Assembly: GCA_016710765.1 (NCBI GenBank)
Contig: JADJUJ010000011.1
Location: 16,318 to 80,317 of the forward strand
Length of the DNA stretch: 64,000 nt
Source: Lewinellaceae bacterium
GTDB taxonomy: Bacteria > Bacteroidota > Bacteroidia > Chitinophagales > Saprospiraceae
Direction of reading: 5' to 3'
The notes under the pieces were generated by a model. The model saw nothing but the letters and a program-made list of their open reading frames with translations. It was not told where the DNA came from and ran no database searches. The position numbers and the translations under genes are program-made. Below are positions 11,395 through 19,320 of the stretch, piece by piece. Within the stretch, counting starts at the first letter, position 1, and every line of letters begins with the position of its first letter.

Positions 11395-11789
11395 GATCTT
11401 TTATGTTCTCTACTACTAACGGTAGTGCGACGATTTGGTTTAAAGCCTCAGGGTGTTGCGCGCAATCCGGGCGCTCCCGGGGTTTTTGGGGGGCGCGGGG
11501 CTGGTTTCGGCGGCGGGCCCCGGGGGCGGCGGAGGGGGCTCGCCCTCGGCCTTTGCGGCTGTTCCGCGCGGCCCCCCCCCCCCCCCCGCCCCTTCATACG
11601 CTATTTGCCGGACGCGGCACTGGTGGGATAGCTGGTCCATTAAACAACCGTTCTTATGGCCGATTCATATTGGTGCGTTTATGTGCGTTGTCCAATAATT
11701 GTCCAGTAGGTTTCGTTGCGTACGACAGCTGTTTTGTGCCGTAAAACGGAAAAACCGAAATGCTAACGAGGTTGTCCATTGGTTTATAT
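11395..11789. other. Gene-free gap with an extreme GC-rich block and a C16 run
   Basis: No credible gene. From about 11450 to 11600 the base composition jumps to roughly 80% G+C with runs of G and C, ending in 16 consecutive C at 11572-11587. The flanks at 11395-11440 and 11640-11789 look like ordinary intergenic DNA of this genome. The only frames across it encode Pro/Gly/Ala-rich nonsense. On the minus strand the run is G16, which resembles poly-G sequencing artefact or a bad gap fill more than biology. The promoter of the downstream reductase gene should lie here. Confidence 0.75.
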
Positions 11790-12724
11790 TCATAAAATCA
11801 TATCACGCCATGGCAAAAACACATCAAAGCCTTTATCAAGAAAATAGGCTCGGGTGGTGCTTTCGTCTTTTTCAGAGGTCACCAACACAAAATCGCCGCC
11901 CCAGGCGCCCAGGCTTTTCACGGCGCCCCAGTAATCGGAGAAGTGCAAATCCTTGGCTCTAGGCAGTTCAAGTGTGCCCGACAGCAGGATTTCGCGTCGT
12001 TCAATGACCTTTTCCAGTTCCTCCAGTGTGGTTGTTTCCAGCCACATGGCGGTGAGTTCCGACAAGGCGTCGATGAGATTGCTTTTGTCGCCCGGAATTT
12101 CCCGGTATCGCCGAATACCTTCGCGACTGTTTTGCTTTTTACCCAGGTAAACAAAATAGAGTTGCCCGGCAAAGTCGGGTTGGTAATCCACGAACTGTAC
12201 CGTGGGACTTCCTTTTTCAATTGAAACAACAGCGGAGATGCTGCATAAGCGCAGGCAATATCGTACCCGGAGCCCCCAAGCGTTTCGGCCAGCAGGCGGT
12301 AAGGGTCGGCGCCCGACCAAAGGGCCAGGGCTGCAATCAGGGTAGAACTTGTGCCCAATCCCCAGGGGCGTGGGAAGTCGGTTTGGGTTTGAAGTTCCAG
12401 CCCGGTGGCTTGTACCAGAAATTCCGGCCGCTGCCGCCTGCAGGCCAGGAGCAGGTCGCGTACGGTGCGGGCAGGCGCTTCGTCGCTGGCTGTCGCGATG
12501 GATAAGTCGTCGAGTCGGATGCTGGTACTTAACCATGGGCTGCCATCAGCTTCCAGAGCGGTCCATTGCAAAAGCCCTGGTGTTTCACTGGTGTTTGCCG
12601 ACAGCGTTTGTCCGAAATGCAGGGGTATGGCCAGTGCCTGTGCCCCATCGAGTACTGCATATTCGCCAGTGAGCAGGAATTTTCCCTGAGCCCGGGTTTG
12701 GAAAACGTTGCTGGGGTCGGTCAT
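11790..12724 (-). CDS. GYDIA-family GHMP kinase, mevalonate-kinase-like (frameshifted)
   Basis: Corrected length 311 aa. N terminus QGKFLLTGEYAVLDGAQALA is the GHMP substrate motif; PWGLGTSSTLIAAL is the ATP-binding glycine-rich motif (about 120-133); GGSGYDIACA contains the GYDIA signature that names this Bacteroidota subfamily. Such proteins are usually assigned to the mevalonate pathway, though the exact substrate is not settled here. The frame breaks at the T run 12213-12217: one more A on the coding strand gives LKKGSPTVQFVDYQP and continues to the stop at 11790. It starts 3 bases after the GH20 stop, so the two are surely co-transcribed. Confidence 0.85.
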
Positions 12725-12727
12725 GGC

Positions 12728-15037
12728 TTATTCCACTACAATTTCATCGATAAACAACCAGGCGCCATTGCCTTCACCGGGCATTCCACTGGGGATCTCG
12801 CCATAGTTTTGCACCAGCACTTTGAGGTAGCGGCCGCGCGCACGGGCGGTTTTTATTTGCACCTGCTCCATTGTCCGGCCGCTCATGGCGTCGGCATCAA
12901 AATCCTGTCGGCCTACCGACCGGAATTTTTTACCATCTTCGGATACCAGTACTTCGATGCTGCGTGGTGGGTAAATCCAGGATGCTTTGGCATTTACAAA
13001 ATGGGTGCTTACCGATTCAATGTGTGTTTCAGCACCCAGGTCGATCACCGGATCGATATCCTTCCCAACGAGACCCACCCATTTGCCCCAGGTCTTTAGG
13101 TTACCGCTCACGCCATTGGTCAGGGCGTAGGTTTCACCGCCGGTGTATTGCTCCGGCTGGGTACTCATGGTGTAGGGTTTTCCGCTGGCTTTGTGGAAGG
13201 TATACGTTTCCTGCGCAGTTTTGCCCATTTTTTCATCACCAGAAAAGCTGGTGGCTTTTAAGGTGGCACTGGCAACCAGGGGAATGGGCCCATCGTACAA
13301 AGCGGAGCTTGTGCTGGGCTCGCTTCCGTCAAGGGTGTACCGGATGCTCAGGCTTGGGTCGATGGCCCGGAGGCTAACCTTGCCGTCGGTGTAAGCCATT
13401 TTTACATCAAAAAAACCGCGGCCATAGTTAACACCCATCGCATCAAGTCGTTTAAAATCTGTTTTTAGCCGGTAGGCAAAATAATCCCAGTCGCGACTGG
13501 CTCTTGGCGACCAAACCACTTCTGCCAGGGCAATGGCCCTCGGGAAAGCCATGTATTCCACGTAATCGGGTGTTTCCATGTATTCGGTCCACACATTGCC
13601 CTGCGCGCCAAGGATATGTTTGGCTTCCGCTGGTTTTAGCACAGCAGGAATGGGCTCATAACCGTATACTTTTTCAACCGTGGTATAGCCGCCTATGGCC
13701 GTGGGTTCGGTGGCCGGGTCGCTCTGGTAATGGTCAAAATAGCAGTGGGAGCCGGGCGTCATGATGGCATCGTGACCAGCCTGCGCGGCGGCGATGCCAC
13801 CATCTGTACCGCGCCAGGACATGACGGTGGCGCTGGGCGCCAGGCCACCTTCCAGAATTTCGTCCCAGCCAATGAGTTTTTTATCGTATTTATCCAGGAT
13901 TTTTTCGACCCTGCCGATGAAATAACTCTGTAATTCGTGCTCATCCTTTAGTCCTTCGGTCTTCATGCGGGCCTGGCATTTTGGACAGTTGTGCCAGCGC
14001 GTTTTGGGGCACTCGTCGCCACCAATATGAATGTATTGTCCGGGAAACAAGGCGCACACTTCCTTGAGTACATTATCGATGAACGTGAAGGTCTGTTCGT
14101 TGCCGGCGCAAAACACATCGTCGAAAACACCCCAAAGTGTTGCGGTTTCGTATGGGCCACCGGTACAGCCCAGTTCCGGATAGGCGGTCAGGGCAGCCAG
14201 CGAATGGCCTGGCATTTCAATTTCCGGGACGATGGTAACATAGCGTTGCTGTGCATAGGCTACCACTTCTTTGATTTCCTCCTGGGTGTAAAACCCGCAA
14301 TACTCCTTGCCATCGAATTGCTGGGGCTGGTCGCCATAATGGCCAATCAGGGTTTCCTTTCTGCATGCAGCAATGGTTTGCAGCTTGGGATATTTCTTTA
14401 TTTCAATTCGCCAGCCCTGATCCTCGGTTAGGTGCCAGTGGAAGCGGTTCATTTTGTGCATGGCCAGCAGGTCAATGTACTGTTTGATAAAAGAAACAGG
14501 GAAAAAATGCCGCCCTACATCGAGGTGCATGCCCCGGTATTCAAAGCGGGGAGCATCGTCAATGATACAACAGGGAATCGTCCATACCCGCTCGTCCTGC
14601 ACCTGGCGACTAAAAAATTCGACAGGAAAAAGCTGGCGCAGGCTCTGGATGGCATAAAATGCTCCGGCGGGCGTACTGGCCCTGATGGATACATACGATT
14701 CCCGAATTTCCATGTGGTAGGCTTCTTGCCCTTTGATGGAGCCGTCGTGCAGGAGGTGGATGGCGTGGCTGCCCATTTTTTTAAGGGCCTGTCCGTATTC
14801 CACACCCTCAATTCGAATGCCAGTGGCCGTTGAAGCAACATCCTGAAAATATTCAGCAACGGCTTTCCAGTTGGGCTGATCGATGGGGTAGTAGAGCTTT
14901 ACGCGTTCGTTGTAGTGAAAAACGCCGGGTTCCTGCTGCACCACAATTGGTGCAGGAATAATCTGTGGAACCGGTGTTTGGGCCTGGCCCAATACAGGGA
15001 GCAGGAACAAAAAGTGGATAAAGCGGAATTTGGCCAT
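12728..15037 (-). CDS. Secreted beta-N-acetylhexosaminidase, GH20
   Basis: 769 aa from ATG 15035-15037, chosen because it opens a good signal peptide (MAKFRFIHFLFLLPVLGQAQ); an in-frame extension upstream lacks one. Domains: GH20b-like N domain (~25-160), TIM-barrel catalytic domain (~165-520) with HIGGDECPKTRW carrying the catalytic Asp341-Glu342 pair, then a small chitobiase-C-like domain (RYTLDGSEPSTSS) and a C-terminal F5/8 or discoidin-like domain (ARGRYLKVLVQNYG). It removes terminal GlcNAc/GalNAc from glycans or chito-oligomers outside the cytoplasm. I see no type IX sorting tail, so it may be periplasmic. Between thrB and the GHMP kinase on one strand. Confidence 0.93.
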   Translation of the reverse strand: MAKFRFIHFLFLLPVLGQAQTPVPQIIPAPIVVQQEPGVFHYNERVKLYYPIDQPNWKAVAEYFQDVASTATGIRIEGVEYGQALKKMGSHAIHLLHDGSIKGQEAYHMEIRESYVSIRASTPAGAFYAIQSLRQLFPVEFFSRQVQDERVWTIPCCIIDDAPRFEYRGMHLDVGRHFFPVSFIKQYIDLLAMHKMNRFHWHLTEDQGWRIEIKKYPKLQTIAACRKETLIGHYGDQPQQFDGKEYCGFYTQEEIKEVVAYAQQRYVTIVPEIEMPGHSLAALTAYPELGCTGGPYETATLWGVFDDVFCAGNEQTFTFIDNVLKEVCALFPGQYIHIGGDECPKTRWHNCPKCQARMKTEGLKDEHELQSYFIGRVEKILDKYDKKLIGWDEILEGGLAPSATVMSWRGTDGGIAAAQAGHDAIMTPGSHCYFDHYQSDPATEPTAIGGYTTVEKVYGYEPIPAVLKPAEAKHILGAQGNVWTEYMETPDYVEYMAFPRAIALAEVVWSPRASRDWDYFAYRLKTDFKRLDAMGVNYGRGFFDVKMAYTDGKVSLRAIDPSLSIRYTLDGSEPSTSSALYDGPIPLVASATLKATSFSGDEKMGKTAQETYTFHKASGKPYTMSTQPEQYTGGETYALTNGVSGNLKTWGKWVGLVGKDIDPVIDLGAETHIESVSTHFVNAKASWIYPPRSIEVLVSEDGKKFRSVGRQDFDADAMSGRTMEQVQIKTARARGRYLKVLVQNYGEIPSGMPGEGNGAWLFIDEIVVE

Positions 15038-15108
15038 GTTAAAAATGAGATGTTTGGTACGGGCTATTTGTCTTGTGGACCAGGTGGCAGATGAGTTTTT
15101 CGGGATCG

Positions 15109-16040
15109 TCAACAGCGAAATGCGCCGGTTGTATTGACTGCCGAAAGATACACCGTACTGGGTATTTTTTGCGATAAAAAGGCATTTTGCATCTTTTCTC
15201 CTGCTGTTTCGGCAACGCTGCGCTTGTCGGATAATGCAAAAACAGAGGGGCCTGCGCCGGAAATACTGCAACCCAAAACACCTGCATTTAGCGCAGCCGC
15301 TTTCACAGCATCGAAGCCCGGAATGAGCCCGGCACGCTGGGGTTCCACGATTTCATCGCGCAAACTGCGTCCGATCAAACCCATGTCAGCATTGAAAAGC
15401 CCGGTAATGAACCCGCCTACGTTGGCGCTTTGTCGGATAAAACTGCTCATGGGCACCTCGCTTTTGAGCATGGCCCTTGCTTCGCGGGTGAGGATTTCCA
15501 CATGAGGGTACACCACGGTAACATATAAGCCTTCAGGTACCGGAAGTTGGTGCACATCCAGCGTGGCCATATCGCGGATCAGGATGATGCCACCCAAAAG
15601 CGATGGCGCCACATTATCGACAATATAGGAGCCGGATACTATTTGTTCGCCCTGACAGGCGAAGTGAAGCAAATCGCGTTTGCTGAGCCCGGTTTCCAAT
15701 AATTCACTGACAGCCACCACGCCGCCTACAGCGCTGGCAGCACTGCTGCCCAGGCCGCTGCCCAAGGGCATTTTTTTGTGGATTTCCAGGTCGATACCCT
15801 GCTTGGTTTCCCTAAATGTTCCAGCAGGCGCAGCGCCGCTACCCCAGCGGTATTTTTTTCTACTTCCAGGGGCAGGTGTTTTCCCTGCTGTCCGGTGATG
15901 GTGGTTATGCGGAGCCCCGGATGGTTTGAAAACCGCGCAATAACTTCATCACCCGGCCGTTCGAGGGCCAGCCCCATGATGTCGAATCCTACACCAATGT
16001 TGCCCACCGACGCTGGGGCGAATATTTTGACTTCCTCCAT
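15109..16040 (-). CDS. thrB: Homoserine kinase (frameshifted)
   Basis: Corrected length 310 aa, normal for ThrB, a GHMP kinase that phosphorylates L-homoserine in threonine synthesis. Motifs: FAPASVGNIGVGFDIMG at the N terminus, PLGSGLGSSAASAVGG (ATP loop), and SISGAGPSVFAL near the C terminus. The frame breaks near 15805; adding one C on the coding strand restores GKPKQGIDLEIHKKMPLGSG. thrA and thrC are not in the window. It lies 62 bases after the PlsC-like gene and 71 before the GH20 gene, all on the minus strand. Confidence 0.93.
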
Positions 16041-16102
16041 ATTGGGATGTTGGGTTTTGGGGTTACAGGTGGCAGCGATAAATTGCCCCTACCCAATACC
16101 AT

Positions 16103-16657
16103 TTATAAAACGCCTTGTTCCGGGTTTTTTCCGGGAATACCTTTGAAGTAATTCCAAAGGTATTCCATGTCTTTTTCCTCGTTGTCTGTGGGGTAGAAGA
16201 AAATGGGGTCGAAAAACACTTCTTTTTTAGGCCAATCGAACACACAAAGTACGATGGGGACTTCTGCCAGACGGGCAATGTGGTAAAATCCGGTTTTGAA
16301 CTTATCGACTTTTTTGCGGGTGCCTTCCGGCGAAATGACGAGGTGAAGGCGCGGTTCCCTGTTGAATGCCTCCACGGTAGCCGCAACGAAATTGCCGTGT
16401 TTCTTGCTGCGGTCGACAGGTATGCCGCCGAGCCAGCGGAAAAAGATGCCAAGAGGCCAGCGAAACAGAGTGTGTTTCCCAACATAGTTGGCATGACAAC
16501 GGCCTGCGCTGTTGACCAGCACCCCCACTGGAAAATCCCAATTGGAGGTATGCGGCCCAACGGCAATGACTAACTTGGCTACTTCATGCGGGTATTTGCC
16601 TGTTATTTTCCAACCCCAAAGCCGGAGTATCCAGGCACTGATTGTGCTCAACATCAT
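16103..16657 (-). CDS. PlsC-like 1-acyl-glycerol-phosphate acyltransferase family protein
   Basis: 184 aa. Motif I is HTSNWDFP (an HX4D variant at about residues 36-43) and motif III is ISPEGTRKK; a PVDRSKKHG segment lies between. This small single-domain form resembles acyltransferases of phospholipid or lipid A metabolism; acyl acceptor unknown. Start ATG 16655-16657 overlaps the rlmD stop as TGATG, so translation is probably coupled. A TTG one codon upstream is a less likely start. Intact. Confidence 0.82.
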   Translation of the reverse strand: MMLSTISAWILRLWGWKITGKYPHEVAKLVIAVGPHTSNWDFPVGVLVNSAGRCHANYVGKHTLFRWPLGIFFRWLGGIPVDRSKKHGNFVAATVEAFNREPRLHLVISPEGTRKKVDKFKTGFYHIARLAEVPIVLCVFDWPKKEVFFDPIFFYPTDNEEKDMEYLWNYFKGIPGKNPEQGVL

Positions 16658-18065
16658 CAACGAATTTCAAGAAGTGCAACATTTTCTATATGGTGGGTGT
16701 GGGGAAACATATCGACGGGCCGAACTTTAACGATCTCGTATTTTTCGGACAGCAACTGCAGGTCGCGGGCCTGTGTGGCGGGGTTACAGCTGACGTACAC
16801 CATCCGCGGTGCTGCCAGTTCAAGCAGAAATTGCACCGCCTTCTCGTGCATTCCTGCCCGTGGTGGGTCGGTGATCACCAGATCGGGTTTGCCATGTTTT
16901 TGGCAAACTCAGGGCTCAGTACCTTTCTCACATCACCGGCATAAAAAATGGCGTTGTGGATATTGTTTCGGGTTCGGTTTACTTCCGCATCCTGAATGGC
17001 TTCCGGGATTTCCTCAATGCCCACCACCTGTTGGCAAAAGCGGGCGGCATACAAGGCGATGCTGCCAGTACCCGTATACAAATCGTACACGTTTTCGCTA
17101 CCCGTCAGGGCTGCAAATTCCAGCACCACATCGTACAGGTTTTTGGCCTGCCGGGAATTGGTTTGAAAAAAGGATTTGGGGCCAATTTTGAAAAACAGGT
17201 CGCCGAGTTGTTCCTCCACAAAACCTTTGCCGTGCCAGGTCACCATGTCGAGGTCGAATACCGTATCGTTCAATTTGGGGTTGATGCAATATACAATGGT
17301 ACTGATCTGGTCGTGAAAGCGGTCGTGTATAGCTTTCAAAAAACGCTCGATGGCAGCGGGATCGTCCTCGCCAAAACTGTACAGCAACATGCACTCGCCG
17401 GTGCTGGTCAGCCGCACCATGAGATTGCGCAGGAAGCCATGGTTGGCACGGATATCATAAAAAGACAGCCCTTGCTCGCGGGCAATATCGCGTGTGGCGT
17501 TTCGGATGGCATTTGATGGTTCAGCCTGGAGCCAGCAGTGCTGAACATCCACAACTTTGTCAAATGCACCGGCGCGGTGAAAACCGAGTCCGCTGAGATC
17601 TTCTTCCGGGTTGACCGGGCCGAGTTCTTCCGGTAGTAACCATCTGCGGGAGGAGAAGGCGAATTCCAGTTTGTTGCGGTAATAGCGGGTTTCGGGCGCT
17701 TTCAGAATGGGCAAAAACTCACCCACCGGTAGTTTGGCGATGCGCTGAAAGGCGTCCAGTACCGTTTGGTTTTTATGGGCTGCCTGGGTATCGTAGTCGA
17801 GGTTTTGCCATTTGCAACCGCCGCAAATGCTGAAGTGGTCGCAAAAAGGTTCCACGCGATGAGGGGAGGGTTTGACCACCCGTTCCACATTGCCTTCGGC
17901 AAAACCGGATTTCTTTTTCTGCACAAAAACGTCCACAACATCGCCGGGTACTGCGCCTTCGACGAATACCGTCAACCCATCCGGACTTTTGCCTACGCCT
18001 TTCCCCCGATCGGCGGTGCCATGAATAATGACATCTGGCAGGATATAGTGTTTTTTTCGAGCCAT
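16657..18065 (-). CDS. rlmD: 23S rRNA (uracil-C5)-methyltransferase, RlmD/TrmA family (frameshifted)
   Basis: Corrected length 469 aa. An N-terminal TRAM domain (DVIIHGTADRGKGVGK, then a basic beta barrel) is followed by the [4Fe-4S] cysteine set (FCDHFSICGGCKWQ) and a SAM-dependent methyltransferase domain with NVYDLYTGTGSIAL, ITDPPRAGMH and the nucleophile loop VSCNPATQARDL. It methylates a uridine in 23S rRNA. The frame breaks at the T run 16897-16901: one more A restores AKKHGKPDLVITDPPRAG. Start ATG 18063-18065 gives the usual MARKKHY opening; an ATG 33 bases upstream is also in frame. Confidence 0.92.
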
Positions 18066-18175
18066 TCTTGCGTTTACATCTAGGTGCAAAGGTAGCATTT
18101 CGGCCGGTTATCGGGCTGTTTTTGGAAGTCATTACTGTTGGTAATCAGGATTTTTTTCCAGGTTGACGCAAGTCA

Positions 18176-18207
18176 TTGACAACCGGATTGTATGGGTAGC
18201 ACATTTG
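18176..18207 (+). promoter_or_regulatory. Likely promoter of the Hsp20 gene
   Basis: TTGAC at 18176-18180 and CACATTTG at 18200-18207 (one mismatch to TAnnTTTG) are about 19-20 bases apart, as in Bacteroidetes sigma-A promoters. The predicted transcript would start about 15-18 bases before the ATG at 18231. No CIRCE-type inverted repeat is seen. Confidence 0.45.
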
Positions 18208-18230
18208 CATTGAACTAAAAAAATCACATT

Positions 18231-18677
18231 ATGGCACTCATTAAATGGAATCCGGAATCTAAATTTTTCCCCGCTGCGGTGGATTGGATGGATGATGTTA
18301 TTGACAAAGCCTATGCCGATGATTTTTTTCCAAAATTCAAAGGCATATCACTGCCAGCCGTCAATGTATCTGAAACCAATACCCTGTATAAAATGGAGGT
18401 AGCAGCTCCGGGCTTCGAGAAGAACGATTTCAAGATCGAAGTTAAAAACGGCTACCTTACCATCAGTGCAGAAACCAAAGAAGAGAAGACCGAGCAAGAC
18501 GAGAAGATGAACCGGCGGGAATTCTTTTTCAACACCTTTACACGCAGCTTCGCCTTGCCTGAAAATGTAAATGCCGCAAAAATTACGGCCAAATTTGAAA
18601 AAGGTATGTTGCGTATTGCACTCCCAAAAGCCAAATCGGCCAAAGAGGAACCCATTCAAAAAATAGACATTTCATAG
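18231..18677 (+). CDS. Small heat shock protein, Hsp20/alpha-crystallin family
   Basis: 148 aa. ATP-independent holdase chaperone. The alpha-crystallin domain spans about residues 42-140 (LPAVNVSETNTLYKMEVAAPGF, then DFKIEVKNGYLTISAE) and contains the usual FEKGMLRIALPK close, followed by a C-terminal tail with no clear I-x-I motif. Single gene between a recognisable promoter and a strong terminator, divergent from rlmD. Intact. Confidence 0.94.
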   Translation: MALIKWNPESKFFPAAVDWMDDVIDKAYADDFFPKFKGISLPAVNVSETNTLYKMEVAAPGFEKNDFKIEVKNGYLTISAETKEEKTEQDEKMNRREFFFNTFTRSFALPENVNAAKITAKFEKGMLRIALPKAKSAKEEPIQKIDIS

Positions 18678-18708
18678 TGTTGATAAATTCCTGCTTTTAA
18701 TTGCACGG

Positions 18709-18729
18709 GCCACGCCAATTTGGCGTGGC
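18709..18729 (+). terminator. Rho-independent terminator after the Hsp20 gene
   Basis: GCCACGCC (18709-18716) pairs with GGCGTGGC (18722-18729) around a 5-base loop, 31 bases after the stop, followed by the T-rich TCTTGTTTTAG. Confidence 0.75.
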
Positions 18730-18876
18730 TCTTGTTTTAGTATTTGAACAAGGTAATGTCCAATATCCAATTTGAAGGGCTAGGAACCCGCTTGGAGGCT
18801 TTGCTGATATTTTCGTGCGTGTTCCGGCATATGTGCAGGAAGAAACGCGATCTTTGTACCCTAAAACAGCCCAACC

Positions 18877-19320
18877 ATGATCTCCCTTTCCATTGCCGAT
18901 GAATCCCACACCTCCGAGGTTGCCACGCTTATTGCCGCGCTTTTTGCTGAAGTAGGCCATACGCCCGATGAGGAGGAAATTGCTTCCGTTTTCGCCGATG
19001 TAGATGCCGACGAGGGGCATTCTACCTTGCTGGCCCTCGATGATGACGGCGAAGTGGTGGGCATCATGACCGTAGCCACTTTTGTCTCCCTGTATGCCGG
19101 TGGTAAAATTGGGGTAATCAACGAACTGTACGTGTTACCCGATTTTCGCTCCGAAGGCGTTGGGAAGATGCTGCTCGATTTCGCCAAGGAAATCGGCGAA
19201 GACCAGGGCTGGGTCCGGCTGGAAGTAACAACACCTGGCGATGAATACGACAAAACCCTCCGGTTCTACGAACGCGAAGGGTTTCATCGGATTGGACCGC
19301 GGTACAAATACGAGATCTGA
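18877..19320 (+). CDS. GNAT-family N-acetyltransferase
   Basis: 147 aa. GNAT fold with NELYVLPDFRSEGVGKMLLD (acetyl-CoA pyrophosphate loop, R/Q-x-x-G-x-G/A type) and the C-terminal LRFYEREGFHRIGPRYKYEI. Acetylates an amino group of an unknown small molecule or protein. A GATCTTTG site ~20 bases upstream resembles a -7 element with one mismatch. Its stop codon (19318-19320) directly abuts the stop of the convergent metalloprotease gene. Intact. Confidence 0.87.
   Translation: MISLSIADESHTSEVATLIAALFAEVGHTPDEEEIASVFADVDADEGHSTLLALDDDGEVVGIMTVATFVSLYAGGKIGVINELYVLPDFRSEGVGKMLLDFAKEIGEDQGWVRLEVTTPGDEYDKTLRFYEREGFHRIGPRYKYEI

Noticed and set aside
11278..11744. Several short open frames with Pro/Gly runs across the GC-rich block
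   Set aside because: They arise from the low-complexity G/C sequence and have no domain; both strands are open only because stops are AT-rich.
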